This document shows, in pieces, positions 50,294 through 58,845 of a stretch of DNA of 64,000 nt (the stretch's first letter is position 1; every line of letters begins with the position of its first letter). The DNA comes from Micromonospora chaiyaphumensis (GTDB lineage Bacteria > Actinomycetota > Actinomycetes > Mycobacteriales > Micromonosporaceae), in the NCBI RefSeq assembly GCF_900091435.1, contig NZ_FMCS01000004.1:372001-436000 (forward strand), read 5' to 3'. The translations under genes and the position numbers were made by a program. The notes below the pieces were generated by a model. It was not told where the DNA came from, did not search any database, and saw nothing but the letters and a program-made list of their open reading frames with translations.

Positions 50294-51016
50294 TCAGATC
50301 TTGGCGACCTGGTTGAAGTTGAGCTCGACCGGGGTCTCCCGGCCGAAGATCGACACCAGCACCTTGAGCTTCTGCTGGTCGGCGTTGATCTCGCTGATCG
50401 TCGCCGGCAGCGAGGCGAAGGCGCCGTCGGTGACGGTGACCGAGTCGCCGACCTCGAAGTCGAGGACCTTGACCTCGGGCTTGGCCTTCTTCTGCTCGGT
50501 CTCGACCGCCGGGGCCAGCCACTTGAGCACCTCGTCGAGGCTCAGCGGCGCCGGCCGGTCGGCCCGGTCGGTCGCGCCGACGAAGCCGGTGACCCCCGGG
50601 GTGTTCCGGACGCAGGAGTAGGACTCGGCGGTCAGCTCCATCCGGACCAGGATGTAGCCCGGGAAGACCTTCGCCTGCACCTGCGACCGCTTGCCGTTCT
50701 TGACCTCGACCTCTTCCCGGGTCGGCACCTCGACCTGGTAGATGAAGTCCTCCATGTCGAGGGAGGTGATCCGGGTCTCGAGGTTGGTCTTGACCTTGTT
50801 CTCGTAGCCGGCGTAGGAGTGCACCACGTACCAGTCGCCGGGGGCGTAGCGCAGCTTCTGGCGCAGCTCGGCTACCGGGTCGAAGTCCTCGTCCGGGGCG
50901 GGCTCGGTGGTCGGGAACTCCGGCTCGCTGGCGGCCTCGACCGACTCATCGTTGGCCGCCGTCGCCACCGTGGACTGCTCGTCCGGGGTCTCGGCGGTCT
51001 CGTCGTACTCAGGCAC
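50294..51016 (-). CDS. nusG: Transcription termination/antitermination protein NusG
   Basis: 240 residues. An acidic N-terminal extension of about 55 residues (rich in E, D, T, P) precedes the NGN domain ([32 protein letters not shown]). The KOW domain follows ([20 protein letters not shown]...[14 protein letters not shown]). It links RNA polymerase with S10 and Rho. GTG 51016; 35 bp after secE, the standard secE-nusG pair. Confidence 0.97.
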   Translation of the reverse strand: MPEYDETAETPDEQSTVATAANDESVEAASEPEFPTTEPAPDEDFDPVAELRQKLRYAPGDWYVVHSYAGYENKVKTNLETRITSLDMEDFIYQVEVPTREEVEVKNGKRSQVQAKVFPGYILVRMELTAESYSCVRNTPGVTGFVGATDRADRPAPLSLDEVLKWLAPAVETEQKKAKPEVKVLDFEVGDSVTVTDGAFASLPATISEINADQQKLKVLVSIFGRETPVELNFNQVAKI

Positions 51017-51051
51017 GCTCGCTCACTTCCGTCACTATCGCTGTCCGCAGG

Positions 51052-51444
51052 TCAGCTCGGGTTGCCGAAGACCCACAGCACCGCCTTCGCGAAGCCGTAG
51101 TCCAGGCCGGCCACGATCGCCAACACGACCGCGACGAAGGTGACCACCACGGCCGTGTAGGTCAGCAGCTCCTTGCGGGTCGGCCAGATGACCTTACGCA
51201 GTTCGGCCACGACCTCGCGGAAGAAACGCGCGATGCGGGCGAACAGCCCGATCCGCTCGGTGTCCTTCCGGGTCTTCCGGCCCTCGGTCGAATCGGCGCG
51301 GGCCCGCTTACGGGTGGCGGTGCCGCCCCGGGAGACCGGCTCGTCCGCGTCGGTGGCGTCGTCGTCGGCCACGCCGTCGACGGTCGCGTCGTCGTCCAGA
51401 CGCTCGTCGCCGGCGTCCTCGCCGCGCCGCTTGCTCTCGGCCAC
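51052..51444 (-). CDS. secE: Preprotein translocase subunit SecE
   Basis: 130 residues. A charged, low-complexity N-terminal region (about 70 residues) precedes the conserved amphipathic helix FFREVVAELRKVIWPTRKEL and one transmembrane helix (YTAVVVTFVAVVLAIVAGLD). That is the single-span form usual outside enterics. GTG 51444 (V/M-AESKRRGED) with GGAGGG four bases upstream; longer readings into 51636 enter the tRNA-Trp leader. Confidence 0.95.
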   Translation of the reverse strand: MAESKRRGEDAGDERLDDDATVDGVADDDATDADEPVSRGGTATRKRARADSTEGRKTRKDTERIGLFARIARFFREVVAELRKVIWPTRKELLTYTAVVVTFVAVVLAIVAGLDYGFAKAVLWVFGNPS

Positions 51445-51658
51445 TTCGCCCTCCGTGCGGGATATCGGGTCGCACGCCGGACGGCGTGCGCGGCGTGTGG
51501 TCACGCCGGCCGGACCAACCGTCCCGCGACGGGCCGCGGCCGGCGGACCGACCGGGAGGGCCCCGAATGCCTCGGAACCAACCCCGCCGATGCCACCACC
51601 ACGGGCCGGGCGCCGCCGTGCGGCGGCGCGACCCACGGGAACGGTCAGGCCTGAGGCG

Positions 51659-51731
<73 letters not shown>

Positions 51732-51796
51732 GTGCGGCAACTCACCCCACCCGGACACACGGTGCCGAGCAGGGGTCACTTGCCCCACGGCGGACC

Positions 51797-51826
51797 AGTG
51801 TACGGGTAGTCGTGCGACTTTCCCAA
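51797..51826 (-). promoter_or_regulatory. Promoter of tRNA-Trp-secE-nusG
   Basis: On the minus strand TTGGGA (51821-51826), 18-bp spacer, TACACT (51797-51802). Predicted start near 51790, about 60 nt before the tRNA. Confidence 0.65.
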
Positions 51827-51857
51827 CCGGTCCACCCCTCCCAGGTCGAACAGATCC

Positions 51858-52250
51858 TCAACGAGGCTTCCGGACCAGCGCCCGAGCCTGGGACAGCACC
51901 TTCTCCCCCAGGCAGGTCGCGGTGATGTCGAGCCTGGTCAGGCCGTCCTCCGTGAACTCCTTGACCACCGCGGAGACCGTCACCTCGGTGCCCTCGTCGG
52001 TGTCCGGCACGACCACCGGGCGGGTGAAGCGGACGTTGAGGTCGACCACCGCGTCCGGCGCGCCGGCCCAGGTGGTGACCGCCCGGCCGACCAGGGCCAT
52101 CGTGAACATGCCGTGGGCGATGACCCCGGGCAGGCCGACCTTGGTGGCGGTGCGGTCGCTCCAGTGGATCGGGTTGAAGTCGCCCGAGGCGCCCGCGTAG
52201 CGGACCAGGTCCGCGCGGGTCACCCGGTAGGTCTGGGTGGGCAGTTCCAT
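51858..52250 (-). CDS. MaoC-type (R)-hydratase, HadB-like
   Basis: 130 residues, single hot-dog fold with the hydratase signature YAGASGDFNPIHWSD (catalytic D and H) and GVIAHGMFTMALVG. In mycobacteria HadB is the catalytic half of the FAS-II 3-hydroxyacyl-ACP dehydratase. Micromonosporaceae make no mycolates, so the substrate here is open. ATG 52250 with GAGGAC upstream, 4 bp after the HadA-like gene: the two form a heterodimer pair. Confidence 0.88.
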   Translation of the reverse strand: MELPTQTYRVTRADLVRYAGASGDFNPIHWSDRTATKVGLPGVIAHGMFTMALVGRAVTTWAGAPDAVVDLNVRFTRPVVVPDTDEGTEVTVSAVVKEFTEDGLTRLDITATCLGEKVLSQARALVRKPR

Positions 52251-52254
52251 GTCC

Positions 52255-52701
52255 TCAGGCCTCCCCGCGTACGACGATCTTGGACCAGACGGCGACCACC
52301 GGCTCGCCCGCGACGGTGCTCACGTCGGTGCGGGTGGTCAGGAAGCCGTGCCCGCCCCGGTTGGTGACCTCCTCGATGGTGTTCACGCAGACCAGCTCGT
52401 CCCCGGCCACCACCGGCCGGGTGTACGCGAAGCGCTGGTCACCGTGCACCACCCGGCTGTAGTCGACACCCAGCGCCGGGTCCTCGACGATCTGCTGGCT
52501 GGCGGCCATGGTCACGATCACCGGGAAGGTCGGCGGGGCCACCACGTCGGGGTGGCCGAGCGCCCGGGCGGCCGCCGGGTCGTGGTGGGCCGGGTCGGTC
52601 GCGCCGATGGCGGCGGCGAACTCGCGGATCTTTTCTCGGCCCACCTGGTAGGGGGCGGTCGGCGGATAGGTCCGGCCGACGAAGGACGGGTCCAGGGACA
52701 T
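52255..52701 (-). CDS. HadA/FAS1-type dehydratase subunit (UPF0336 family)
   Basis: 148 residues. N-terminal LDPSFVGRTYPPTAPYQVGR, HPDVVAPPTFPVIVTMAAS and VHGDQRFAYTRPVVAGDEL are typical of the UPF0336/HadA-HadC family, a hot-dog partner that lacks its own complete active site and complements HadB. ATG 52701. It lies downstream of rpmG but across a very strong hairpin (52725-52785), so a separate promoter is likely. Confidence 0.87.
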   Translation of the reverse strand: MSLDPSFVGRTYPPTAPYQVGREKIREFAAAIGATDPAHHDPAAARALGHPDVVAPPTFPVIVTMAASQQIVEDPALGVDYSRVVHGDQRFAYTRPVVAGDELVCVNTIEEVTNRGGHGFLTTRTDVSTVAGEPVVAVWSKIVVRGEA

Positions 52702-52724
52702 GCCGCGAACCTACACGGAAAGCA

Positions 52725-52785
52725 CGAACGCCGATCCGTACGGTCGGGCGGCTCGGAGGCCGCCGTCCGTGCGGATCGGCGTTCG
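52725..52785 (-). terminator. Long hairpin after rpmG
   Basis: CGAACGCCGATCCG (52725-52738) pairs perfectly with CGGATCGGCGTTCG (52772-52785), and ACGG..GGGCGGC/GCCGCC..CCGT continues inside. It lies 36 bp past the rpmG stop. Confidence 0.7.
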
Positions 52786-52820
52786 GAAGCTGTCTGCGGG
52801 CCGGCCGGGCCGGCCGCGGG

Positions 52821-52988
52821 TCAGCGGGTCTCGCGGTGGATGGTGTGCTTGCCGTCCCGGGGGCAGAACTTCTTCAGCTCGATGCGGTCCGGGTCGTTGC
52901 GGCGGTTCTTGCGCGTGATGTAGTTGCGCTCCTTGCACTCCACACACGCCAAAGTGATCTTCGGCCGGACATCGGTCGCCTTCGCCAC
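52821..52988 (-). CDS. rpmG: 50S ribosomal protein L33
   Basis: bL33, 55 residues from GTG 52988 ([20 protein letters not shown]), reading [19 protein letters not shown] and ending HRETR. The first zinc pair C15/C18 is present. The second pair is degenerate: C42 is followed by PRDGKH, so the usual fourth Cys is Asp45. Zinc binding is therefore doubtful or uses another ligand. The gene is short but unmistakable, and lies between tRNA-Met and the dehydratase genes as in other actinobacteria. Confidence 0.95.
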   Translation of the reverse strand: MAKATDVRPKITLACVECKERNYITRKNRRNDPDRIELKKFCPRDGKHTIHRETR

Positions 52989-53120
52989 GGCGGAGTGCCT
53001 TCCTCGCTCACGGGTAACAACTACGGCGCATCAGCCTACGCGCTGACTACGCGGACATGCAAAGTGGGCGCCTGTGGCGCCCATCCCACCGACCACCGGG
53101 CGGGGCCCGGAGGACGAGAG

Positions 53121-53193
53121 TAGCGGTGGCCGGACTTGAACCGGCGACACAGCGATTATGAGCCGCTTGCTCTGCCATCTGAGCTACACCGCC
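53121..53193 (-). tRNA. tRNA-Met (CAT), elongator type
   Basis: Minus strand, 73 nt: acceptor GGCGGTG/CACCGCT (one G-U at the end), D-loop AGCTCAGATGGCAGAGC, anticodon loop CTCATAA, T-arm GGTTCAAGTCC, discriminator A. A paired 1-72 end favours elongator over initiator tRNA. Confidence 0.94.
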
Positions 53194-53218
53194 GTGGCGG
53201 GTCCAGCCGGACCCTCTG

Positions 53219-53291
53219 AGCCCCCTTACGGAATCGAACCGTAGACCTTCTCCTTACCATGGAGACGCTCTGCCGACTGAGCTAAGGGGGC
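53219..53291 (-). tRNA. tRNA-Thr (GGT)
   Basis: Minus strand, 73 nt: acceptor GCCCCCT/AGGGGGC, D-loop AGCTCAGTCGGCAGAGC, anticodon loop ATGGTAA (GGT), T-arm GGTTCGATTCC, discriminator T. 25 bp upstream of tRNA-Met, same transcript expected. Confidence 0.96.
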
Positions 53292-53328
53292 CTGCCCGAT
53301 CACCCCCGTGGGGTGCCGCGCAGGGGAA

Positions 53329-53357
53329 ACAGTACACGACCCCGCCGCCGAGGTGAA
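53329..53357 (-). promoter_or_regulatory. Promoter of tRNA-Thr-tRNA-Met-rpmG
   Basis: On the minus strand TTCACC (53352-53357), 17-bp spacer, TACTGT (53329-53334), about 38 bp upstream of tRNA-Thr. Confidence 0.55.
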
Positions 53358-53388
53358 ATCGGATCCCCCGGTACGGCGTCTGCCCAGC

Positions 53389-55917
53389 TCAGGGCACGAC
53401 GCGCAGGCGCGGGAGCTCGCCGGCCGCGATCGTCTCCGGGTCGACCTGAGCGCCGAACCAGGCCTCCAACCGCTCGTACGGCAGGGGCCGGCTGAACAGG
53501 AAGCCCTGGCCGATCTCGCAGCCGATGTCCTGGAGCAGCTCCAGGGTCAGCTCGCTCTCCACACCCTCGGCCACCACCGCCAGGCCGAACTGCTGCGAGA
53601 GCGTCACCACGGCGTTCACGATGGCCAGGTCGCCGGGGTCGGTCGCCATCCCCTGCACGAACGAGCGGTCGACCTTGACCTCGTGCACGGGCAGCCGGCG
53701 CAGCTGGGCCAGGGACGAGTTTCCGGTGCCGAAGTCGTCCACCGAGAGCCGGACACCGAGGTCGCGCAGGCGCCTCAGGGTCGGAATGGGACGTTCGGTG
53801 CCGTCCAGCACACCGGCCTCGGTGATCTCCAGGGTGAGCCGCTGCGGCGGCACGCCGTACTCCTCGAGCAGGTCCCGCACCAGGGCCGGGAAGTGCTGGT
53901 CGGTGAGCGTCCGGGCGGCCAGGTTGACCGAGATGGCGAGCGCCTGCTCGCCGTGGCTCCAGTCCCGGCTGCGCCGCAGGCTCTCCCGCAGCACGAACTC
54001 GGTGAGCCGGCCGAGCTGGCCGGTGTGCTCGGCCACCGCCACGAAGTCGTCCGGGACCACCGTGCCGTGCGCCGGGTGCTCCCAGCGGGCCAGGCACTCC
54101 ACGCCGACCAGGCGCCGGTCCCGCAGGGTGACCTTGGGCTGGAAGTAGACCTCCAGATCGCCGTCGTCCAGCGCCTTGCGCAGGTCGCCGGCGAGGCCCA
54201 GCCGGCGCAACGACCGGGACTCCAGCGCCGGGCTGTAGAGCTGGACGCTGCCCGGGACCGACTTGGCGGCCGTAGCGGCCAGGTCGACCCGCTGGAGCAG
54301 GGTCACCGCGTCGCTGCCGTGGTCGGGGTGGACGGCCACGCCGACCGCGGTGTCCACGTCCAGCGTGAGCGCGTCGAAGACCATCTCGTCGCGGATCTGC
54401 TCGCGCAGCTGGCCGGCCAGCTCCAGCGCCGCTTCGGTGCTCTCCAGGCGCAGCGTCACCAGGAACTCGTCCCCACCGGCCCGGCCGACCAGCGCCGAGG
54501 AGGGCGCGCAGGCGCGCAGCCGCTCGGCGACCTCGGCCAGCACCTTGTCGCCGGCCGCGTGGCCGAGCGACTCGTTGACCTGGCGTAGCCGGTCGACGTC
54601 GAAGAGCAGCAGCGCCACGACCTCGCCGGGCGCCGCGATCCGGACCGCCTCGGTCACCGCCGCGGTGACCCGCCGGCGGTTGGGCAGCTTGGTCAGCGCG
54701 TCGTGCTCGGCGTCGTGCCGCAGCCGGTCGACCAGCCGCGAGTTCTCCAGGGCGACAGCGGCGTGCGCGGCGACGGTCTCGAAGACCGCGATGTCCGCCG
54801 GGGTGAAGTGATTGCCGTCGCCGAGCCGGTTGGCCACCTCCAGCGTGCCGATCACCACCGGGCCGGAGCGCAGCGGCACCGCCACCGCGTCCTTGATCCG
54901 CCGTTCGGCGAGGTCGGCGCGGAACTCGTCGTCGGTCGTCACGCCGTGTCCGACCGCGACCGTACGCCGGAGCTCCCGCACCTTCTCCCGCAGCGCCTGT
55001 GGCGTGTGCGCCATGTCCAGCAGACCCGGGTCGTCGACCCGAGCGGTCAGCAGCGTCTCCGGGTGCCGGCCCTGAGCCGGCAACCACAGCGTCGCGTACT
55101 CGGCCTGCATGAGGGGCCGCACCCGGCCGAGCAGGGCGTCCGCCAGCGTGCCGGTCTGCCCGCTCTCCACCACGGCACGGGTCAGCTCGTAGAGGTCGCT
55201 GAGGGTGCGGTGCTGCCGGAAGAACTGGGCGTACGACCGGTAGACCAGGACGAGACCCGCGCCGAGGGCGGACAGCAGCAGCAGCGACCACCACGTGCTC
55301 CGCACCAGGATCAGCACGATCAACCCGACGGAGACGTTGATGGCCGCCGTCAGCAGGCCGGCCTTCGCGCTGCGCAGGGCGCCCCGCCCGGTCTGCCAGC
55401 CGTGCAGGAGGGTGTGCACCGCGACCACGCTGACGACGCTGACCAGCAGCACCATGCTGACCGCCGCGACGATGCTCACCCAGGTGCGTGGCCCGACCCC
55501 CTGGATGGGCGGGAACGCCTGGAGGACCAGCACCCCCAGCGAGGTGCCGGCCGCGGCCCGCGCGACGTTGAACCAGACCTTCGGCGCCGAGAACCGGTGC
55601 CGGATGTGCGTGATGAGCGCCGTCAGCGTGTAGATGACCACCACGGTCAACGGTGGCAGGAAGTAGAGCGCCAGAACCAGCGGGAGCTCGGTGAGCGTGA
55701 CGCCGAGCGTCTGCCGGCGGACCACCAGGCTCAACAGCGGCAGCCCAGCGACGGTCATGAGGATCAGGAAGAGCGCCGCCTGCGGCCAGTGGCCGAAGGG
55801 GTGGTCGGCGAGCAGGCCCGTCACCGTGGCGCACGCGACGGCGACCAGCGCCATCGGCGCCGTGATGATCCAGGCGTCCTCAGACGACCTGCGTCGTGGC
55901 TGACCGCGACGGATCAT
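53389..55917 (-). CDS. Membrane-bound GAF-GGDEF-EAL protein (cyclic-di-GMP turnover)
   Basis: 842 residues. About six to seven transmembrane helices (residues 15-230), then a GAF sensor (about 238-395), a GGDEF domain (about 400-565) with intact AGGDEF at 480-485, and an EAL domain (about 575-825). The EAL motif is ECL (607-609). SVNLAAR, DDFGTG (727-732), VKVDRSF, VAEGVES and GQGFLFSRP are present, so phosphodiesterase residues look complete. No RxxD inhibition site precedes GGDEF. It may be bifunctional, or a GTP-stimulated phosphodiesterase. ATG 55917 with AAGGAG 4 nt upstream. A 43-residue peptide gene lies 113 bp upstream on the same strand. Confidence 0.92.
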   Translation of the reverse strand: MIRRGQPRRRSSEDAWIITAPMALVAVACATVTGLLADHPFGHWPQAALFLILMTVAGLPLLSLVVRRQTLGVTLTELPLVLALYFLPPLTVVVIYTLTALITHIRHRFSAPKVWFNVARAAAGTSLGVLVLQAFPPIQGVGPRTWVSIVAAVSMVLLVSVVSVVAVHTLLHGWQTGRGALRSAKAGLLTAAINVSVGLIVLILVRSTWWSLLLLSALGAGLVLVYRSYAQFFRQHRTLSDLYELTRAVVESGQTGTLADALLGRVRPLMQAEYATLWLPAQGRHPETLLTARVDDPGLLDMAHTPQALREKVRELRRTVAVGHGVTTDDEFRADLAERRIKDAVAVPLRSGPVVIGTLEVANRLGDGNHFTPADIAVFETVAAHAAVALENSRLVDRLRHDAEHDALTKLPNRRRVTAAVTEAVRIAAPGEVVALLLFDVDRLRQVNESLGHAAGDKVLAEVAERLRACAPSSALVGRAGGDEFLVTLRLESTEAALELAGQLREQIRDEMVFDALTLDVDTAVGVAVHPDHGSDAVTLLQRVDLAATAAKSVPGSVQLYSPALESRSLRRLGLAGDLRKALDDGDLEVYFQPKVTLRDRRLVGVECLARWEHPAHGTVVPDDFVAVAEHTGQLGRLTEFVLRESLRRSRDWSHGEQALAISVNLAARTLTDQHFPALVRDLLEEYGVPPQRLTLEITEAGVLDGTERPIPTLRRLRDLGVRLSVDDFGTGNSSLAQLRRLPVHEVKVDRSFVQGMATDPGDLAIVNAVVTLSQQFGLAVVAEGVESELTLELLQDIGCEIGQGFLFSRPLPYERLEAWFGAQVDPETIAAGELPRLRVVP

Positions 55918-56030
55918 GCCGCTCCTTCGGATTGGCGGCGCGCCACCCCGTCATCGACGCGAGTCGTCGCCCGGCCGGCACGCGGAACTCGTGGCAGCCG
56001 TGCCCGACGACGAGAGACCGGAGAGCCCGG

Positions 56031-56162
56031 TCACTGCCACACAATGTCCAGGGTCTGAATGCCCCCATTGATGCCATCGAAGTCGACACCGCCGACACCG
56101 CCGACGAGGGCGGCGAGTACGAGAAGTGAGCCAAGCAGCCGGCCCAACCTTCGACCAGACAT
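56031..56162 (-). CDS. 43-residue secreted or membrane peptide, unknown
   Basis: From ATG 56162 with a textbook SD (AGGAG, 5-nt spacing). The peptide has a basic start (SGRRLGRLLG), a hydrophobic core (SLLVLAALVGGVGGV) and a short polar tail ending LDIVWQ. This looks like a signal peptide plus about 17 residues, or a single-span peptide. It is directly upstream of the GGDEF/EAL gene on the same strand, so the two may be co-transcribed. The family is not recognised. The strong SD and signal-like sequence are the reasons to call it. Confidence 0.55.
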   Translation of the reverse strand: MSGRRLGRLLGSLLVLAALVGGVGGVDFDGINGGIQTLDIVWQ

Positions 56163-56556
56163 GATTGCTCCTGTCGAGAGAGTTTCAGCGATGGTGGAGG
56201 TTCCACGATCGTGCCACACGGGGGGCGGGCGCAAAAGCGGTGGAGGGGCCCCCTCGGCGCGGCAGACAGGGAAATCATCCGTTCGACCGGCATGGCCGCC
56301 TCTCCGGCCCAGCATGCCGTCACGATCGGTCCCGAGACTGCTACGGAAGGCGCGCACAACGACTTCCCGGTTAAACCGCGCGTAAGAGCAGATTCGCCTA
56401 CCAGCCATGCCGATCGGAAATCTTGACCACAATGGACGGCGAAGTGGGCAGTTGCGGCGGCCCCGTCGAACAGACTCCACCATCATCGATGTCCGGGCAA
56501 GAGGCTCGGGCTGTCCGATTCGCGCGCCCGTGGTACGGATCCAGCGGGCGCGGGGT
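56163..56556. other. Intergenic region without recognised gene
   Basis: 394 bp between the epoxide hydrolase stop and the 43-residue peptide gene. It should hold the promoter of the peptide/GGDEF-EAL unit; a 10-bp palindrome CACGATCGTG lies at 56204-56213, 42 bp before the peptide start. No convincing -35/-10 pair or long hairpin was found, and open frames here have no family-like sequence. Confidence 0.5.
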
Positions 56557-57753
56557 TCAAGCCTGCCGGAGTGGCCGGAACGCGGCCCGGACCTCGGTCG
56601 CGAACAGCTCGGGCTCCTCCCAGGCCGCGAAGTGCCCACCCTTCCCGACCTCGGTGAAGTACGCGAGGCCGGGGTAGACCGCCTCGACCCAGCTGCGCGG
56701 GGCGGCCCAGAGCTCCCCGGGGAACACGGTGAAACCGACCGGAACCGCGACCGGTGGAGGCGCCTGGCCGGACGCGGCGGCCGCAGCCCGGAAGCGGCCG
56801 AACTCCCAGTACCACCGGGCGGATGAGGCGCCGGTGCCGGTCAGCCAGTACAGCGTGATGTTGTCGACGATGCTCTCCCGGGTGAGGCCGCCCACGGGCG
56901 TGCCGTCGACGAACGCGCGGGAGATCTTGTAGTAGCTGTCCGTGTCGTGGTCGAGCATCCAGGCCGCCAGCCCCACGGGGGAATCCAGCAGGGAATAGCC
57001 GATCGTCTGCGGCCGGGTGGACTGCTCCAGGAAGTAGCCGAAGCCGTCCTTCGTGAACGTGTCGAGCGCGTCGTGCGCCGCGCGTTCCTGCTCGGTCTCG
57101 GCCGGCAGCTTGTCCTTGATGCCGATCGCCCCGGAGAGCAGGGTGAGGTGGATGCCGAGCAGGCCGTCGGGCGCCTGGCGGCCCATCGCGTCCGTGACCG
57201 CGGCCCCCACGTCGCCTCCCTGCGCGACGTAGCGGGTGTGGCCGAGGCGGCCCATCAGCTCCGCCCACGCCCGTGCCATCCGGTTGGAATCCCAGCCGAG
57301 CTCGGTCGGCTCGCCGGAGAAGCCGTAACCGGGCAGGGACGGCAGCACCAGGTGGAAGGCGTCCTCGGCGGCGCCGCCGTACGAGGTGGGGTCGGTGAGC
57401 GGGCCGACGACCCCGAGCAGCTCGACGACCGAGCCCGGCCAGCCGTGCGTCATGATCAGCGGCAGGGCGTCCTCGTGCTGCGACCGCACGTGGATGAAGT
57501 GGATCTCGACGCCGTCGAGGTAGGTCGTGAACTGCGGCAGGGCGTTCAGCCTCGCCTCGCACGCCCGCCAGTCGTGCTCGGTCCTCCAGTAGCGGGCCAA
57601 CTCCTGGACCGTCGCCAGCTGCACGCCCTGCGAGCGATCGGCGACCAGCTCCCGGGTGGGCCAGCGCGTGGCCTCGATACGGCGACGCAGGTCCGTGATC
57701 GCTTCCTCCGGCGTGTCGAGCCGGAAGGGACGGATGTCCGAGTCGTTGGGCAT
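56557..57753 (-). CDS. Epoxide hydrolase (EHN N-terminus, alpha/beta hydrolase)
   Basis: 398 residues. The N-terminal EHN segment (RPFRLDTPEEAITDLRRRIE...WP) is typical of microsomal-type epoxide hydrolases. The oxyanion-hole motif HGWPG is at 103-107, the nucleophile Asp181 in AQGGDVGAAV, and the catalytic His near 374 (GGHFAAWEEP). It opens epoxides to diols through an ester intermediate; the natural substrate is unknown. ATG 57753 is favoured by GGTGGAG upstream; GTG 57762 is an alternative. It is a stand-alone minus-strand gene. Confidence 0.9.
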   Translation of the reverse strand: MPNDSDIRPFRLDTPEEAITDLRRRIEATRWPTRELVADRSQGVQLATVQELARYWRTEHDWRACEARLNALPQFTTYLDGVEIHFIHVRSQHEDALPLIMTHGWPGSVVELLGVVGPLTDPTSYGGAAEDAFHLVLPSLPGYGFSGEPTELGWDSNRMARAWAELMGRLGHTRYVAQGGDVGAAVTDAMGRQAPDGLLGIHLTLLSGAIGIKDKLPAETEQERAAHDALDTFTKDGFGYFLEQSTRPQTIGYSLLDSPVGLAAWMLDHDTDSYYKISRAFVDGTPVGGLTRESIVDNITLYWLTGTGASSARWYWEFGRFRAAAAASGQAPPPVAVPVGFTVFPGELWAAPRSWVEAVYPGLAYFTEVGKGGHFAAWEEPELFATEVRAAFRPLRQA

Positions 57754-57882
57754 GCTCTCCACCTGCCGGATCAGGTCGACCGACGCGGAAGCGCCGGCGG
57801 GGTTGGCATGCGCCCATCGTCGCAGCGGGGCGGCGACCGGCGGACCGAAAACGCGAATACGCGGTCGAGCCGGACCGGCCGG

Positions 57883-58536
57883 TCAGCGGCGGCGGAACTC
57901 CGCGCGCCAGCGGAGCCCACCGTCGGGAGCGGCGATCTCCTCGACCCGGGCCGCGATCAGGGGGCCGGCCGCGAAGGCGTCGACCTCCGCCCGGGTCAGC
58001 GGCCAGGGCGGGCCCTCGATGACCTCGTCGTCCCGCCGGCCGGCCGCGATCACCAGCAGCGCCCCGTCCGGCGCCACCAGCCGGCCGACCGCCGGGACCG
58101 CCCGCTGCCGCAGCTCGGCCGGCAGTGCCTGCACGTTCATGCTCTCCAGCACGAAGTCGAACCCGCCCAGCCAGTCGTGCGGCGGGTCGAGGAGGTCGGC
58201 GGTCTCGTACCGGACCGGGGAGTCCGGGTGGCGGCGGCGGGCCACCCGTACCGCCGTGGGAGAGATGTCGAAGGCGACGGTGGCGAAGCCGAGGCGGGCC
58301 AGATGTTCGGCGTCGCGGCCGAACCCGCACCCGACGACCAGGGCACGCCGGCCGGATCCGTCCGGACGGGTCCGGTCGGTCCACTCGCTGAGCAGGGAGT
58401 GCGCCCGGTCGAGGTCCCACGGGACAACGGCCTCGCCCCGCTCGGCGTCGGCGTAGAGCCGCTCGAACCGGCCGGCCGGATCACTCTCGGCGGTGACCGG
58501 GGAGGACACCTGGTGGGTCGGATCGTTGTCGGGCAC
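57883..58536 (-). CDS. SAM-dependent methyltransferase, TPMT-like
   Basis: 217 residues. Motif I ALVVGCGFGRDAEHLA, motif II VAFDISPTAV, and an N-terminal VPWDLDRAH segment with Trp-Asp. The latter resembles the thiopurine S-methyltransferase (TPMT)-type family that methylates S or Se in small molecules. GTG 58536 has AGGAGG 5 nt upstream. Substrate not predictable. Confidence 0.82.
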   Translation of the reverse strand: MPDNDPTHQVSSPVTAESDPAGRFERLYADAERGEAVVPWDLDRAHSLLSEWTDRTRPDGSGRRALVVGCGFGRDAEHLARLGFATVAFDISPTAVRVARRRHPDSPVRYETADLLDPPHDWLGGFDFVLESMNVQALPAELRQRAVPAVGRLVAPDGALLVIAAGRRDDEVIEGPPWPLTRAEVDAFAAGPLIAARVEEIAAPDGGLRWRAEFRRR

Positions 58537-58566
58537 GGACGCCTCCTCGCCTGGCCGGAGACGACG

Positions 58567-58604
58567 AAGGCCCCTGACCAGCGTTTCCGCAGGTCAAGGG
58601 CCTT
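58567..58604 (-). terminator. Terminator of tRNA-Tyr
   Basis: 13-nt arms 58567-58579 and 58592-58604 (AAGGCCC.TGACC/GGTCA.GGGCCTT), one mismatch, 12-nt loop, 12 bp beyond the 3' end of the tRNA. Confidence 0.7.
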
Positions 58605-58616
58605 GCCGATCCCTGG

Positions 58617-58697
58617 TGGCGGGTAGAGGATTCGAACCTCTGTAGCTTTCGCGACGGATTTACAGTCCGCTCCCATTGGCCGCTCGGGCAACCCGCC
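58617..58697 (-). tRNA. tRNA-Tyr (GTA)
   Basis: Minus strand, 81 nt, class II with a long variable arm. Acceptor GGCGGGT/ACCCGCC, anticodon loop CTGTAAA (GTA), T-arm GGTTCGAATCC, discriminator A. Stands alone with its own terminator. Confidence 0.95.
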
Positions 58698-58735
58698 AGG
58701 GCACACCACCGCGTCGCGACGCGGCGGCGGAAGCA

Positions 58736-58766
58736 AGGATAGCGGTTGTCCCCGGGACCGGCGCAA
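58736..58766 (-). promoter_or_regulatory. Candidate tRNA-Tyr promoter
   Basis: On the minus strand TTGCGC (58761-58766), 19-bp spacer, TATCCT (58736-58741), 38 bp before the tRNA. The -10 is good; the spacer is long. Confidence 0.4.
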
Positions 58767-58845
58767 GCGGGTACCGTCAGGGGGTCCCACCGCTGGTCAG
58801 TGGGGGACGGACCAGGACAGACCGCCGGACAGCAGGAGCATGAGC

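Noticed and set aside
49593..50522. Extension of the rplA frame to 548 codons
   Set aside because: Runs out of frame across rplK and part of nusG; L1 family start is at 49592.
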